From positions 1,906,858 to 1,970,857 of the forward strand of contig PJRA01000160.1 of NCBI GenBank assembly GCA_016987375.1: a stretch of 64,000 nucleotides of DNA, written 5' to 3'. Positions within the stretch are counted from its first letter, which is position 1; each line of letters starts with the position of its first letter. Position numbers and translations under genes: made by a program. The notes beneath the pieces are model-generated. The model saw only the letters and a program-made list of their open reading frames with translations. It was not told the DNA's origin and made no database searches. The DNA is from Brachionus koreanus. Lineage: Eukaryota > Rotifera > Eurotatoria > Ploima > Brachionidae. This document shows positions 22,401-37,000 of the stretch, piece by piece.

Positions 22401-25400
22401 AATTTTCTATACTTTTGTTGTTGTCTCAATTTTGAATCCAACAACAATTCAACTTTATATGATGGAACAACATTTTCCTCTTTTTTCTCTCTTGTTACTT
22501 CTAAATTCAAATCCAATTCTCTCAATATCTTGTTTTGTAATTCTAGTTTTGCACTCAAAGTCTCTTGTTTAGAGTAAACAATATCACCTGAAAGCTTAAA
22601 TCGAATATCGTTTCTTTGAACATTTTTGAGCTCAACATTTAAATGTCTTTCAATACCACGATTTGTATCCTTTCTACTTCCTTTATTTAAATAGTTTAAT
22701 ACATTATTTTATCATTTCAACATTATTAATTAACAATATTTACTTGAATATGAAAATTGCATTCTCTTTATAATTTGATTTGAATCTGAAGTAGTTTGCA
22801 AAACAGCATTGATAGTTTTGGAATTTTCTGTTTTGACACGATTTCCACTTAGAGTCAAAGTTCTAATATTGTCAGGGTTTTTAAGTGTAACCTTTTACAA
22901 TAAAGTTTAATTTTAATTCTAGATGATAAATATAATCTTGAGAGAAAAACACAAAAATCAGACGATGTGTTTTTCTTTTATCTATGATTTAAAATTTAAA
23001 AATTTACCTCATAATGATATGGACCAGACAAAATAAGCTTTGGTCGTTTTGCATTGCCATAAATAGCCTGCTCTTCATCTTCTTCATCATCATTTTCATC
23101 ATCTTGATCATTGAAATTGTTCAATACTCTATCAAAATCAACTGGTCTTAGAGCTTCCCATAATGAACCTTGTCTTGGTCTATCGATTGATAAACACAAG
23201 TCAATGCCTAAGCCATTGTGAAAGTTGCTACTTGTACAATTTTGGTATGTGCGCCTATCGACATTGAATTGAGTTACTTCATTATATTGTCCATTTGATA
23301 ATTTGTAGAATTTTCCACTTTAAAAATAAATCATTTTTATTATAACAAAAAAATAATTAAAATAGATTGACAATAAATGCCGTACTCGAAAACAAACAAT
23401 GGTATTTCTCTTAATGGTGTCAAATTCCAATTGTAAACAACTGAATCAGACTTTTTCTCACCATTTATGTCAAGTCTTAGTCTTGCATTCATAAATGCTT
23501 TCTTTTTTAATGCAAGCTTGTTATCTTTATTTATTTGAACTTCAAATCGTCTGTTTACAGCCAATGATGCACTATGAGAAATAAGAGATTTAATTTAAAT
23601 TTAACTAGAAAAAAAAAATAGAAGAAAGAAATAAAAGGAATACCTATAAAAATTGTCTATTTTAAAATTTCTCACTTCGTTTGAATCTGACTTTGAGCTT
23701 TTTTTAATCAACAACAAACCAAATGTAGTATCCATGAATGTATTGAATTCAAAGCCATTCATCAATGGTTGTCGAACTCTCGAGTCAATCAAAAACATGT
23801 TTTTAATTGTGTTTACTTGAGAATAGAGCAAATATTCACGTGGATTTCTTACAAAGTCAGACAAACACTTCAATTTACTAATGCTGTCTAATTCTGAATA
23901 GAAAACATCTGATCCATATACACGAATTAAAACTGACATGAATGGCTTGTCTTTTGTATATTTAAGCTTTTCAATTAAAATAGTAAATATAAATTTATTC
24001 ACATTTATCTATTGAAACAAAATGATAAAATACCTTATCAGCAATAGTTTGAACAATATCAATTATTTGCTCTGGTTGTGACATTAAATGTTTTAGCAAT
24101 TGCTCTGATGATAACTTGTCAATAATGACTGCTTTCAAAACATCCTCTAATCCTTCGGTTCTCAGTGTAATATCAGCAAAATTGACAGACATTCCGAACA
24201 TATGAAGTGTTGCGTTTAGTCGGATGCTTCTTGGTATGAATGATCTATCGCTAACATATATGACAGATGTGTCCAATTCAAGTGCACCATCTCTGCCAAG
24301 TGAATATCTATATTTAAAATTGTTCCAAGACAATTCTTTAAAATTGACCGAAAATCTTTCTTTCAATTCAGGATTAGACATTATTGGATTTAGTAAAATG
24401 GTCAAGCCATGCTCTCTTGCATAATCAACAACATATGTGAAAAACTAGTAAAAAAAAAATTACTTTTTTTTTTTTTTTTAATTTTTTTTAAAGAAAAATT
24501 TTTAATTTTCTATTTTTTTCCTTAATTATGAATATTTTGTTTTTTCTTACTTGAATGTCATTTTCTTTGAGCAACAAATCACTTAGTGAACTACGAGCAA
24601 ATTGTTGAAATCGTTCAGTATCAATACATTTGACCAATATTTGAAAAGCATTTATTCTCAATTCAGTATCTTCGTTTGTATTCTTGAGCAAATCTATCAA
24701 ACCTTGAGCATTTATTATTGTATTTGGATCAAATCGTCTAAAAGACTGAATAGCTGATACTCTAGTTTCTAAATTATTCTCACTGTTTAATGCGCATTGA
24801 GTCAATGTGTTTACATTGCTCAAATAGCCTATATTTCCAATAGCCTTTAATGATGCGGTTACCAATTGTTTTTTTGAAGAGTCAGCACAATTAGTTCCAA
24901 GATTATTTGCAAATAATGAACTGAAATTATCCTTTAAAAAAAAACAATTAAATTAAATGAATTTAAAAAAATATGAAATAAGAGAAAAATATGATATATT
25001 AATTTCAATCAAATTTTTCTCAATTTATTTGTCTTAATTTTAATTTAGAAGATAAATTAAAAATTACCAGTAATCTTTGATCACATTGATTTTTGTCGCA
25101 ATAAGACTTAACCAATGACGAATAGACCAAATACAATTTATTCAAATAGGCAAAATCAGTTGTTTTTGATTGCAAATAAGTTTGTAATCTTATCAAAAAA
25201 TTCAATCCTGGCTCTTGTAATCTTGCCAAGGCAGTCAATACTGGATATTCGTTTATCAAACGCTGATCATCAAATGCATTCTCATCCAACAATCTCAAAA
25301 CAGTTTCGAATGCATTCTCTGAATTAGCATAAACCAAACTTTGCGAAACAGTCAAACCAGCTAGACTACATTTAGCTTTGCTTGATTTATACAAATTGTA

Positions 25401-26556
25401 CAATTGATCATTTGACTTTGATTCAACACTATTAACAAGAGCTCTGAAATTGTTTGAATGGTCATTATCAAGACCTTGACCATCATTTACTCTTGAACAC
25501 AAATCATTCAAATATGTGTCAATGGCAAAATTTTTGAATTCCATATCATCTAATGATTTGTCAGTGTATTCAAATCGAATATTGTGTGTTTCAAAAGGCC
25601 CTTGAGCTCGTCTATCATAGCCATTTGATGTACTCAAGTATCTAAGTGATTGTCTAACAACTGCTTGTGCACCTTTGTCACCTCTAGAACCAACCTTGTA
25701 TGTTGAATGCTCATCACAACTAACATGATAAACAATGCTGTTTTTAACTTGTATTTCACAATTGTATGTTTCAACAAACAATCTTGCTTGATAAAATTCC
25801 TTTTTTTTTTTTAAATAATTAAATATTGCTAAAGAAATTTTTTTCAGAAAATCACCAAAAACTTACCGGAATGCTTTTATAAGGCACATACTGAATCGCA
25901 CTGGTTTTACTATTTTCATTCAAAGTACATCGGTGAAGTGACTTCTTTTTTGTAATTGAGGAATCTGCATTGCTTACATAGGTTGTTCTACAACGACCTA
26001 GTACATCTGTTTCATAAACAACCGCCGATTTTGCTTCGCTATTTGATTCATTTGATTGATCCAAATCGCGCAATGCTTTTGTCGATTTAACTTGTAAGAC
26101 ACTCAATATACCACGCTTAATATTTCTTGACCATGCTGAATCTCCTTCAGAAAAGTCAACATTTTGATCCAATTCTCCTTTTGAATTTAGTCTAAATTGA
26201 ACTGAAAAGTCGTTGAGATTTTGCAAAACACTTTGGACATTGTTTGCATCAATTGATTCACCAGTTAAACTAGCATCTTCCAATCTCAACAAATACAAAC
26301 ATGGTCGTACACTGCGAACGAATACTCGAGCTTTCAATTCAACTTTTGATCTAGACTCTTCGGAAACATCGTTTATCCACAAGTCTGTTTGTGTGCTATA
26401 CTCGTATGAATATTCTTTTCCATTTTCATAGCGCAAGAAATCATCACCAGAACAAAACTCATCATTTACATTTGAATCAGCCAAAGGTAGCGACAATGTT
26501 GATTGTAATAAACAAAAGCAAACAACAAATAGGAAATACTTTCTATTTCCCATCAT
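16467..26556 (-). CDS. Large lipid transfer protein (apolipophorin/vitellogenin-like), copy A, intact
   Basis: Twelve exons: 26556-25867, 25799-25068, 24931-24551, 24444-24034, 23966-23644, 23571-23386, 23317-23008, 22891-22744, 22680-17618, 17545-17407, 17350-17180 and 17116-16467. All are in phase: 3,067 residues. A signal peptide (about 1-23, FLFVVCFCLLQSTLS core) precedes a vitellogenin-type N-terminal lipid domain (from YENGKEYSYEYSTQTDL at about 40). Then come long beta-rich repeats and a VWD domain (about 2570-2740, GHVFNRRNLVTFDGES; the usual GLCG reads GLFG at about 2690). The C-terminal domain carries HLIIVGCGNC and LATKTNGNVFN. Length and C-terminus look more like insect apolipophorin II/I than a classic vitellogenin, and no polyserine tract is seen. 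Members carry lipid in body fluid or supply yolk. Acidic runs occur near residues 1000 and 2060. Confidence 0.87.
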
Positions 26557-26679
26557 TTTTTTGCACTTGATTTGGTCAAAATTTTAAAAATATTTAGCCT
26601 ATTCTAATTGAATGTTTTTTTTTTACTAATTTTGACTTGAAATAATTTTTTTTGGTGTAGAATCTGTTTAAATCGTTCA

Positions 26680-26687
26680 TATTTATA
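26680..26687 (-). promoter_or_regulatory. TATA box of lipid transfer protein copy A
   Basis: TATAAATA on the minus strand, 124 nt upstream of the ATG. It is identical and at nearly the same spacing in copy B (45381-45388). The duplicated sequence extends only about 45 bp further upstream. Confidence 0.5.
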
Positions 26688-26731
26688 TTCAGATACTTTT
26701 TTGATAAGATATGAAAAGTCCAAATTTTAAA

Positions 26732-29700
26732 AAAGAAATTTTATCTTTTTAATTGGTACTTGAAAACTTTCATTCGATTTTTGCCAACTGGAAACATTTT
26801 TTTATCTTCATTTTGAAAGATTGTAATTCACAAATCGAAAATTCAGTTTGAAATATTTTTTTTATTCATTTTAAATGTTCAAATAGAAATTTTCTTTTAT
26901 CAATATCAAGCTCAGTATTTTCATTTAATTTAAAACTTTTTTTAAAAAAAAAAAGACTCACCAAATCAATGCTGTTTAAATTGGTGCTTTTTTTAAATTT
27001 TTAATCTAATATAACCAATCTTTGATTAGTTAATGTATTTAGACTTTAAAATTTGAATTAAAAAAAAATAGCTTTTATTTTTTTTGCAGCAAAAATTAAA
27101 AACAATCATGAAGCAGTCTGAGCAAAACAAAAATTTTTGTATTTAATCTAATGAAACAACAATTAGTATTTTAAGATCTTTTGCTTAAATTTTTTGAAAT
27201 TAAAAACACTTAACTAAAGTAAATATCCTGTGTTTAAACTTATTGCTTAATCTTTGAGAAATATAATTTTTTAATTTCCTTTTTGAATAAATTTTGTATT
27301 TATTTATTCCTATATCTTGTTTCATTATTCGTACAATTTCATTAAATATTTTGTATTAATAAAATAAAAATAATTTTCTCAAAAAATATTTTATTTTGAA
27401 ATTATTTTAATTTTTGAAAAACTATTCTCCCAATAATTTTTTGGAAAAATTCCTTTTAAAAGTTGATATTTTGTAATAATCAGTTTTCTTTTATAAAAAT
27501 TATAAATTCGATTCAATTAGCTGTTTTGAAATGATAATAAATTTTTCAGCAAATTTTTCATTTATTAACAATATGCTTCTTCTAATAATCTTTTTGTGTT
27601 TTATTCGTTTTTAAATAATAATATTTTACCAAATTTAACAATTCAAATGTGATTATTTAGACGAACAAATAAGATTCTTCAAAAATAAAATCTATAAACA
27701 GTATCAGTATTAATACAATTTTACCGATTTTATGTATAGACTCTATTTGATTCTTCTTATGCAAGTAAATTAACGTTTTTTCATTGTTGGAATAATCAAA
27801 AGTATATATTTTTCAAATATACAAATTTATTCTTATGTATAGTGTTTAAATTTACCAATTTTAATTCTAAAACTGGCAAAATTACGTAAGACACTTTTGT
27901 TTTTAATTTTTTTTACTCTTAAAAAATTTGAGAGGCATTTTGAGAACATGCAAACTTTGTTTTCAATTGATTCTAAACTAAATCTGAGTAACTTAAAGAT
28001 ATTCAAAAAAAGTGCTATAATTAAAATCTAGATAAAAGCTAAAATCTCAAAATCTTAAACTAATTTCTTCAGCTAAAATTTGTTGAAAGTAATTTAGATC
28101 TTTTTTCAAATCTAACTAATCGGAAGGAATATCATACGATATAAAAAAGGAATAATTGTTTCATTATTTCAAGCTAAGCACACTTAGAACATTTGATTTC
28201 TTGTATTTATGAACCTAATCAATACTCAATCAGATATTAGTAAAAAAAAATTCTTGCAATAATTCAACTGTTATAAGTTTTTTAAAAGATAATAATGCTG
28301 TTGATTATAAAAAGCATAGCAATAACAGTCTATTAACTTTTAATATTTTCAATTTTAAAATTTCTTAATATATGGTAATGACTTAAAAGATAATGAAAAA
28401 AGCAATTTTCACAAAAATATACAATCTGGTATTTAAAATTGACGAAAAAAAAAGTTCAAAAACAGAATCAAAAGTGATTTTGTTTTTATTGCGTAATTTA
28501 TTAATTTAATTGTTTTGTTTTATTTATTAAATATGATTTCTTTTATAACTGCGAGAAAAGTTAAGCTTGGGGTAGTTTTGCCGATCCTTATTTTATTGAA
28601 TAAGATCTGAAATTTCATATTTTATTTTATAAATAAATTAATAAAATTTTTAAACATAAACTTTAGTAGGTGTAACAAAATACTTTCCTATTTATTACTT
28701 TAAATATTTTCAAGTAGATATTTAAGTGGGTATTTTTTAAAATCATTTATAAAAACTTATGGTATTCCATTTAATACCTTTCAGATTCGGTACCAAATTT
28801 TATCATTTTTAGATTTTTTCTTTATTTTTTCTACTCCTTAAAATTTATTTTCGGATATTTAAAAAAAGTCTTCAAGCTAAAATTACTAGTAAATAGAAAT
28901 TTTTTAGCTTTTTATTTAATCATTAATTCAAATTTAAATTTTATTTGATAAAATTTTTTTAATCATAATTAAATTTTAAGTATTTAGCACTCATTTTTGA
29001 AAAAAATTATATTAATCGGATAATAGTGCGGAATAGAAACTAGCTTTAAGGCATTTCACTACCAATTTGTTTTTAATTCAATTTCAAGTGTTTAATAATT
29101 GGCTCGATAACTTCACAATATTTTAAAAATTTTTGTTTAGCTAAAAAATATTCTCACTATATGTCCAGACATACATATTAAATAAGACATTAATATAAAA
29201 ATAGCCTCAAAATTTTATTGAAAAGTTTTTTATTTTGTTGACTTCTTCCCCGACTATATATTATGGTATGCAATACTCAATTTTATTTAATCATTGACAA
29301 CAAGAAATTTAAATTTAAACTTAGCAAGAAATTTTTTATTGATTTTATTTTAAATTTTGAATATTTAGCTTTTAAAGTTAAAAAAGTTAACTTTCCACAG
29401 TATTTATTATTTTTTTTAGTTTAATTTTTTTATTCAAATTTTAAAACAATGTTAATTTGATTTGCTCAGAAAAGGCTCATTGTTAGGATTTAAATATATT
29501 TTATTTTGTTTCATTCAGACTCTTTTTTCTATTCAATTTTTCTATTAAATACTGACATTTTAATTAATATTTAGGTCAAATGACCACTTTAAAAAAAAAT
29601 TTAAACATGAAAAAATATTTTACATTCGACTTTTGTGTTATTTTTGAATAATGTTTGACGCCTTCATCGAAAATTAGGACAGTTTAATCTTTTTATTAAA

Positions 29701-32700
29701 AAAAAATTCGTTCTACTTTGATAATTATTACGATTGTTAAGCATATTATAATCTAAGTTAGCTAAATATGTTATTTAAATCAAGTCTAGAGTCACACGTG
29801 CCGACAGTCTGCTCATATTTCAATAAAATAAGAAAATTAATTTATAACTAATTAAAAATATAAATTAAAATTTTTATTTGATATTAATACTCATAATCAA
29901 TCAAACTAAAATATCTTTGACATATAAATTAATTTTAAGAACAAACTAATTTGTTAATTAAAAAGTGTTTATGGAATTTTTTAAAATTAAATTATTTTTT
30001 TTAAGTAGCTCTAGAAACATGAACATATTTTTATAATCAGGTTTTCAAATATTTTATCTGCTCTATAACTAATCACATGCTTTTAAGCTGATAGAAATTA
30101 TTAAAAAATCTATACGAGATTTAAGTTGATAATTTTACCATGTATTTAGATATTATCACTAAAATAAAAATACTAATAAAAAAACACAAGTTTTCTTTTT
30201 TAGCATATGCAGATTAACAGTTGTATTAAAGACAATCTGGCCTTTAAAATTTCCCACTACTTAATTATTTAATAATTTATAAAAATAGGTGGTCCTAACT
30301 AGGTTAAGACGAGATTGATTTATTGATTTCATTAAAACAAAAAGTTGGCTTATATTAAATATCTAAGTTTAACACAACAATAACTACAAGAAAAATTTCA
30401 CGATAAAAATTTTGAGAAGTATATATCTCAGCACATTCTACCGAAAAGCTAACAAAAATTGTGTATGTTCTCTTATGAAGCGAACAGATTTATGTTTAAA
30501 TAGCAGACTACTGAGAAAGAAAACATAGCATCCGCTCGAAATAATTAGCCATTTCTCTTTATTTTAGTGTACCTTTAGAATAAATTTTTGTTTTTATCGT
30601 ATTTTGGTAATTACGGTCTTTGTTTTATTTAGATAAGCATCTAATAAATATTTCATAAAAAAGAAAATAGTAAAGATAAATAACTACAAAAAATACTCAC
30701 ATTCTACTTTCGACTTTTTAAGCTCTTTTTTTTTTACAAAGGATTATACATTACAAAGCAGTGACTTTATAAAAAACCGAAAACAATAATTTGATAAAAA
30801 TGAAAGACCCAAAAAAAAAAGAATACAAAAAAATCTTCACATTTAAGTAGGCTTTGTTTATTTTAAATTATATTTATTTCTATTTATTTGAAATTGAGAT
30901 CTTTTTAAATAAACTTTGACTCAAAATTCAAAAATGTATAAAATAATTTTATCATGTGAAAATAAATGAAATATTCTATAATCGATCTATAATTTTTAGG
31001 TAAGAATAAACTGATTTTTTAAGATTAGTTAAAAGTAAATTTTTTTAAATTCTTAAATTTATTTTAAAATATTTGAAAATTATAAAGTAATTGGATTTTT
31101 TATTATTTGTAAAAAAATATAAAGAAAAAAAATCTGCTTTTTTAATTCAACCGATTATGATAGCAGCCTAAAACTAACAGAAAAACATATTTCTAATACC
31201 AATGAAGAATTTTGATAAGAAAAATTCGAAGAGTCTATTTGTCTGGTTTTAAGAGAATTTTGATTGAAAAAGGATAAGCATAAATCTATCTTCTAGAGGG
31301 CGCACAAGCCTATAACCTTAGATATGGATAGCAAAAATCAATCAATATACAGTGAAATCGCTAATAAATTGCAATTGAAATTCTGATTTTTTAAGATAAA
31401 TATTTATACTTATAGATATAAAGTTACTTAATTAAATCACAGGGGTCTTGTTTTTTCGCATTTTTTTTACCGAGATAGAATTTTTTTTGTTTGTTTCAAC
31501 TCAGTAGTAGTAAAAAATAAAAATTTTTTAAGTTTAGATTTTTGTATGTTAAATTTACTTGTATTTATATTAACTTTATTTATTTGAAGTGGTTTATTGT
31601 TTCAATATGATTATCAAAATTTATTGAAAAATATCCGAAACAGTCTGGGCATTTTTTACGGCTTAAATCAAATGCTGTTTTTGTTCCTCGAATTTCACTT
31701 CAAAACTTTATGGAGTGATTAGATATTTAGTTTTTCGAAGCACTAAATTATTCAAATAGAATCCTTAAAAAATAAATTTACAATACAATAATTAGACCAA
31801 AAGCTGAAGAAATCTGACCGATTTCAATTTATTATTTCTCTATATTTTAATACAAAGGAATTAACTAAAATTTAGTGCACCCATTAAAAAAAATTATATA
31901 ATTTATTAATTGATTTTATTCTTATTTTGCTGCTGGATTCGTTTAAAGAAGCTTTTATTCCCTTCGGAGTTTCATTTGAAATAATTAATAGCTCAATCCA
32001 AAAAGTAGAGATAAAAAGTTGCAATAGTTATAAATATCTTTTATGATTATGAATTATTATATTTGATTATTGGCTTTCCTTTAGAATTTGATTTAAAAAA
32101 CGCGAAAATCTTAACGCACCGGTTCCTTAGGTTTATTAAAAATAATTAACTTAACTACTACCATTTCTCTTGAATACCGAATGAAATGCGAAACACATTC
32201 AAATAATGAATTAGAGCTATTAATATTAAGTAAATCAAGTATTTTTCATTAAGATTAACTTTTTGATTCAAAAGTAAATTTTAGTTTTAGTTCAAAATTA
32301 TCTAAAATTTAACTTTTATTAATAACTTGTGATCATCAATAATTACAATTTACCTTACGATTTGCCGGACTGATAAAGCAGTTTGCTTCATATATGTTTA
32401 CACTCATTTTTTTATTTATTCAAGAAATCTGATTAAACAAATACAAAAGTTTTTTATGTCTAAAATTTTGTTCTATAATCTAAAGGATCAAATAGTCAAA
32501 ATTAACTTAGGATTTTGTTTAATATTTTATTTAAATATAAGTCTAAATTATGTCAAAAAAAGTATCTTGGTTCATAATTTAATTTGTTTTAAAATATCCG
32601 CTAAAATAGTAGAAAAATTTTGATTTTTCTTTATGAAAATTTCAAAAAGAATTAGAGACAAAGATATTATCTGTTTTTGGGTTTGCTTTAAAGAGTCAGA

Positions 32701-34089
32701 CTAAGTTGATCCAGTTATTTCAAATTGTTGAGATTTAAGCCAATTTTTGTATCGAGATTAACTGGTATATAGATTTAACCGCTCAGTTTTTAAGAATTAT
32801 GAAGCTTTTTTTCTGAATACAAATAGTTCTTTTTAATATCGAAATAAATTTTTATTCAATTTCAAAATAAAATTTGTTTCTCTAACTAATAACATCGATT
32901 GAATCGAATGAAATGATAGTGTGTTACTAGTTATTTCTTTTAGATTAAGAAAAAAAAAAGATTTGTATTTTTAGTTAATTTAAATATTTTTGTTGAGAAA
33001 CTTTTGGAATTTTTGGGGTTGGTCATGCACCCATTCCTTAAATTTAGATTTAAGTTATTTCGTGCATTTAAAAAAAATCCACATTCTTATAAAAAAGGAC
33101 AAATATGTTCTTGTTAATTGCCAAAAATTAAGCTATTCGCCCAAGGTATTTCTAAAGACTAAGAGTAAAGTGTTTATATGCAGCATTTAATTAGTACAAA
33201 CAAATATTTTATTTACCAAAAGCTAATTTTCAATTAATGTATTGAAATATGTTTCTTTAAAGCAATTTTTTTTAGATTCTTTTTGAGTATTCATATTTTT
33301 TCACTCGGGACATATTAATATTTAAAAAGATTACCTACAAAAAAGATATTTATAAAATGACCTTTTATTTAGAGCATCGAAATTCTTTTGTTAATAAGTT
33401 TTGAAAATTTCATTAATTTCAAAAAGGATTTTATCGCTTCATTTCATTTATTTTCAACATCATCTCGTAATTAAAAGAACCGTGTTGTAGCTTGTCAAAT
33501 GAATTCATTTGACATAGACGCATAAATCTTCTAGGATAATTTTTACTAATGTTAAAAAATGAAAATTATGTGAGTAAGTAATATTTAAAATTTTAATAGT
33601 GTTTGTAGAGAGCTTTTTTTAATATAATAAGTGATAAATAAGTTTAGTATAAGCTCGGCTTGTAACAATTTTTATCTAAGACACATCAACAAAATAAAAT
33701 ATGACAATAGTTCTTGAGTAAGGCCTAAAAAACCAAATCTGATCCTCAACTTAATTATTAATTAAATTGTCATTAAAAACTATTTAATGTCTTTGAAAAA
33801 TGGGGCTTTGTTTTATGGGGTTTTTTCAACAACAAAAAAAGCTTTGATGGATAATTAATTTTTTTAGATGGAAAGAAAAATTTATAATTTCATTAATTGA
33901 CGTTCAAAAAAGAAAAAAATTTACACGTAAAAATTTCGACTCAACTTTTAAATCAAGAGAATTTTTGCTTGGCTTTGTTTTTATTTTCAAAAATGAAGCA
34001 AATTTAATCTTCTAAATCTTGTTTCAATAATACGATCAACCGGTTATAAACTTTTATCTGTTTTCTGCGATACATAAAGAATAAAAATT
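26732..34089. other. 7.4 kb gap, no gene recognised
   Basis: Low-complexity AT-rich DNA. Open frames are short and resemble nothing known to me. It probably holds upstream control sequence for copy A and for the first GRIP promoter. I see no strong repeat, tRNA-like fold or LINE fragment, but short non-coding RNA genes could be missed. Confidence 0.55.
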
Positions 34090-37000
34090 ATGCCAAGTTG
34101 GAAGCCTGATTGCTTAAAAGCCACCACAACACTTAATCACATCAACAATACCATTCAAACAGCTCGGCTTTTAAATGGTAATTTTTTGTTTATCTTAAAT
34201 TTTGGTAAATTTTCAAAAATAAACATTATAAACTTTGTGCTAAGCTCCTTTTTCATTATTTGAAGTAAATATACTAACAAGAAAAAGCTTTTTAAAAGTT
34301 TAATCAACCAAAGTTTATTTTTTTATTGTTTTAGAAAATATTATTATATACAATCTGATTGATAATTTATTTATATGATTATTACAGATACATGATCAAG
34401 GAAAAATATCAAATTTTAAGAGCTTTATAATTCATTTAACTAATTTTTTTCTAATGTCCTAATATTTTTATAAACTTTAGACGAAAATTTAAGTGTTTCA
34501 AACGAATCAAATGCATCAAAAACAAATAATTGCAATGACTCCAATTCAAACAACATTAAATTAGACTCGCCACATTCAACCAGATCCGAACAATCATCGA
34601 AAGCTCTCTCATTTCAAAATGCTTCGACAAAAGTGTCAAGTAAATATGCGTTCTGTTTTCATAAAAATAAAAAAAAAACAAGAAATGAATTTTTAAATAT
34701 TTTTATCATGAGATTATTTTTTTATTTATGCTAAATTTAAAGTCAAATTTTCATATTTGATCAAGTATGTAGAACTTATTGTGTTTATCTTAACTAAAAA
34801 GAATCAGTTTTCAAAAAATATTTGATGTAACTTAACACTTTAGTTTGTGTGTGGTATTGAAATCAATCAAATTGAATCAACTTGAAAGTGACTAATCTCT
34901 GTTAGAGAAAGGGTTTTCTAAGATTTTTTATCAGACGAAGCTAAATTTGAGAATAATGTCTTATGAAATCAAAATTTCAAATAAAACAAAATCGCCTTTT
35001 TGATTGTTCATATTAGAATGTAAATTCAGATCTAAAAATGCGGTTTGAAGACTAGTTAGCTAAACAATTAGGTCTACAATCAAAAAGAATATATTTTTTA
35101 AAATAAAGCTCTAACTAAAATCGCTTTAATTTGCATGAATGAGGTACAATCAACAAATTTTCTTTATCAGGCCTAATTTTGATTGAATTTTCGGCTACAG
35201 ACTGTACAAAGAAGAATTTCAATAATGATTTATTTTCCATGAATTTTAGCGAATTTTTTCGCTATCGACTTATCGTTAACACCATATTATTTAGCATTTA
35301 ATAGCTCGAAGAAAATAATTGTAAAAATATGCTTTTTACAACTGCATATTTATCTAAATTTCAGATTTAGCGGATAAATATTAGTTCAAAAATCAGACTA
35401 AAATATTTTGGGACATATTTAGTCTGATATTAGCTAAAGTTACAAGTTTTAGTTAAATTTTGAGAATATTGTTAAATTTTGCTTTTTCAAATTTTAAAAG
35501 CTATTTTTTAAATTAGGTCTTATCTTTAAATAAGAATAAATTTTTTACTCATGTTTACCCAAAGCACCACTTTCTCTTTTTAATCAGTTTTATTACTCAA
35601 TAAAATTTTCAATTCATATTATTTCAATAGCTATTGAGCCATATGATCATATCAAATTTAGATAGATTTATTTCTCCCGCGGAAACACTTTATCTAAATG
35701 TTTTTAAAAAAGTATTAACCATCATTATGCAATAAAAGCTTATAAAAGAAAAGTAAGTAGAAAATAAATAAAAACAAATCTTTCAAGAATCAGCAAAGAA
35801 TGAATATTTATTTTAATAAAAAGCTGTTGGAATTTTTGTGACCAAATATCCTAAAATTTAAACTAGAAATTCAAATAAAAATCTTTTAGTTTCAAATATC
35901 TTTCTGAGGTTTATTATTTGGACTTAAAATTTTTAATCCAAGTTTTTCTCTAAAATATTTAAAGTAATAATTTTTATTTCTAAGAAAGTGTTTTTTTTTT
36001 AAATTTCAAAATTATCAAATTTCAGAATAAAGTGCCTGAGTTTTCAAACAAAATCTAAGTGCAATAATATTTTTTTATTTTAATTTGCTTCATATTTTAC
36101 AACCATCGAATTAAAAACTAGTTTAGCTTTTCCATAAAATCACATTAAAACAGTCTAATTTCAAAAATTATTATTTTTTTATTATTGCGACAGAAGCATT
36201 TAAAGTTTATCAAAATATTTTAGTATTTTTTTAGGTTAAAAACTATGGATTTAGCAGGGAAATTTTAAATAAACTAAATGTAATAAACAATACTTGCAGA
36301 ATAGCATTCGCAAGAGATTTTAAATTTTGCCGGAACTGATAAAAATATCGAATTATTCAACTTATAAATCTATAAAGGATTAACGATTGAATCTTTAGCT
36401 TAATCCGATAATCAATTAAGAATGAAATTAGATTCAATTTGGATTTCTCAAAATTCTAGAAGCTACTTTTGGGATATTAATCACCATATATAAAGAGAAA
36501 AATTCATTCACTTCAAGAAATATTTAGTTAGATAATTTTTTGAGATATAAAAACGATTTCATAAAAATTTTATACTTTAGATTTTTAAATAAAAATTAAC
36601 TCAATTAAGTACATGGGCAGCTTTATGCGAGACTTAAGCTCAATCAAGCTTCAAATGATAAATTGTTGAATACTGTCTGAAAACTCATTTTAGCAATCTA
36701 TCAATATTAATTTAATAAAAAAAAAACACTTAAAAGGATTTAAAAAAGTACGTCTAAATATTGTTATAATTACACGAGACTTCAATAATTATTCTCTATA
36801 TGGAGATTTTAGATTTCAAAAAAAAAATTTTATTGAAAATTAATTAAATAGAAAAAATAAAGAGAATTAATGGAATAAGAAAAATTTATCGCCCTAGTAA
36901 CTTAATTTTAAAATTAAACTAATGCTAAGAGTTTTAATTACAATAAAGAGCTCAGTTCCTCATAGACAAACGTTTACTTAATAACTTTAATAATTTAATT

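Larger units (their letters stand above)
16353..26731 (-). repeat. Left arm of 10.4 kb inverted duplication
   Basis: Reverse complement of 45336-55688. Similarity is continuous through exons, introns, the promoter with its TATA box, and the 3' UTR. It stops abruptly at both ends: the sequence beyond the TTTGGACTTTTCATATC block upstream, and beyond the GATGAGCATTAATTTT block downstream, is unrelated. Ends are good to about 10 bp. Confidence 0.93.

Noticed and set aside
32990..33190. 66-codon open frame in the 26.7-34 kb gap
   Set aside because: It has biased AT-rich composition, no splice context and no family resemblance.
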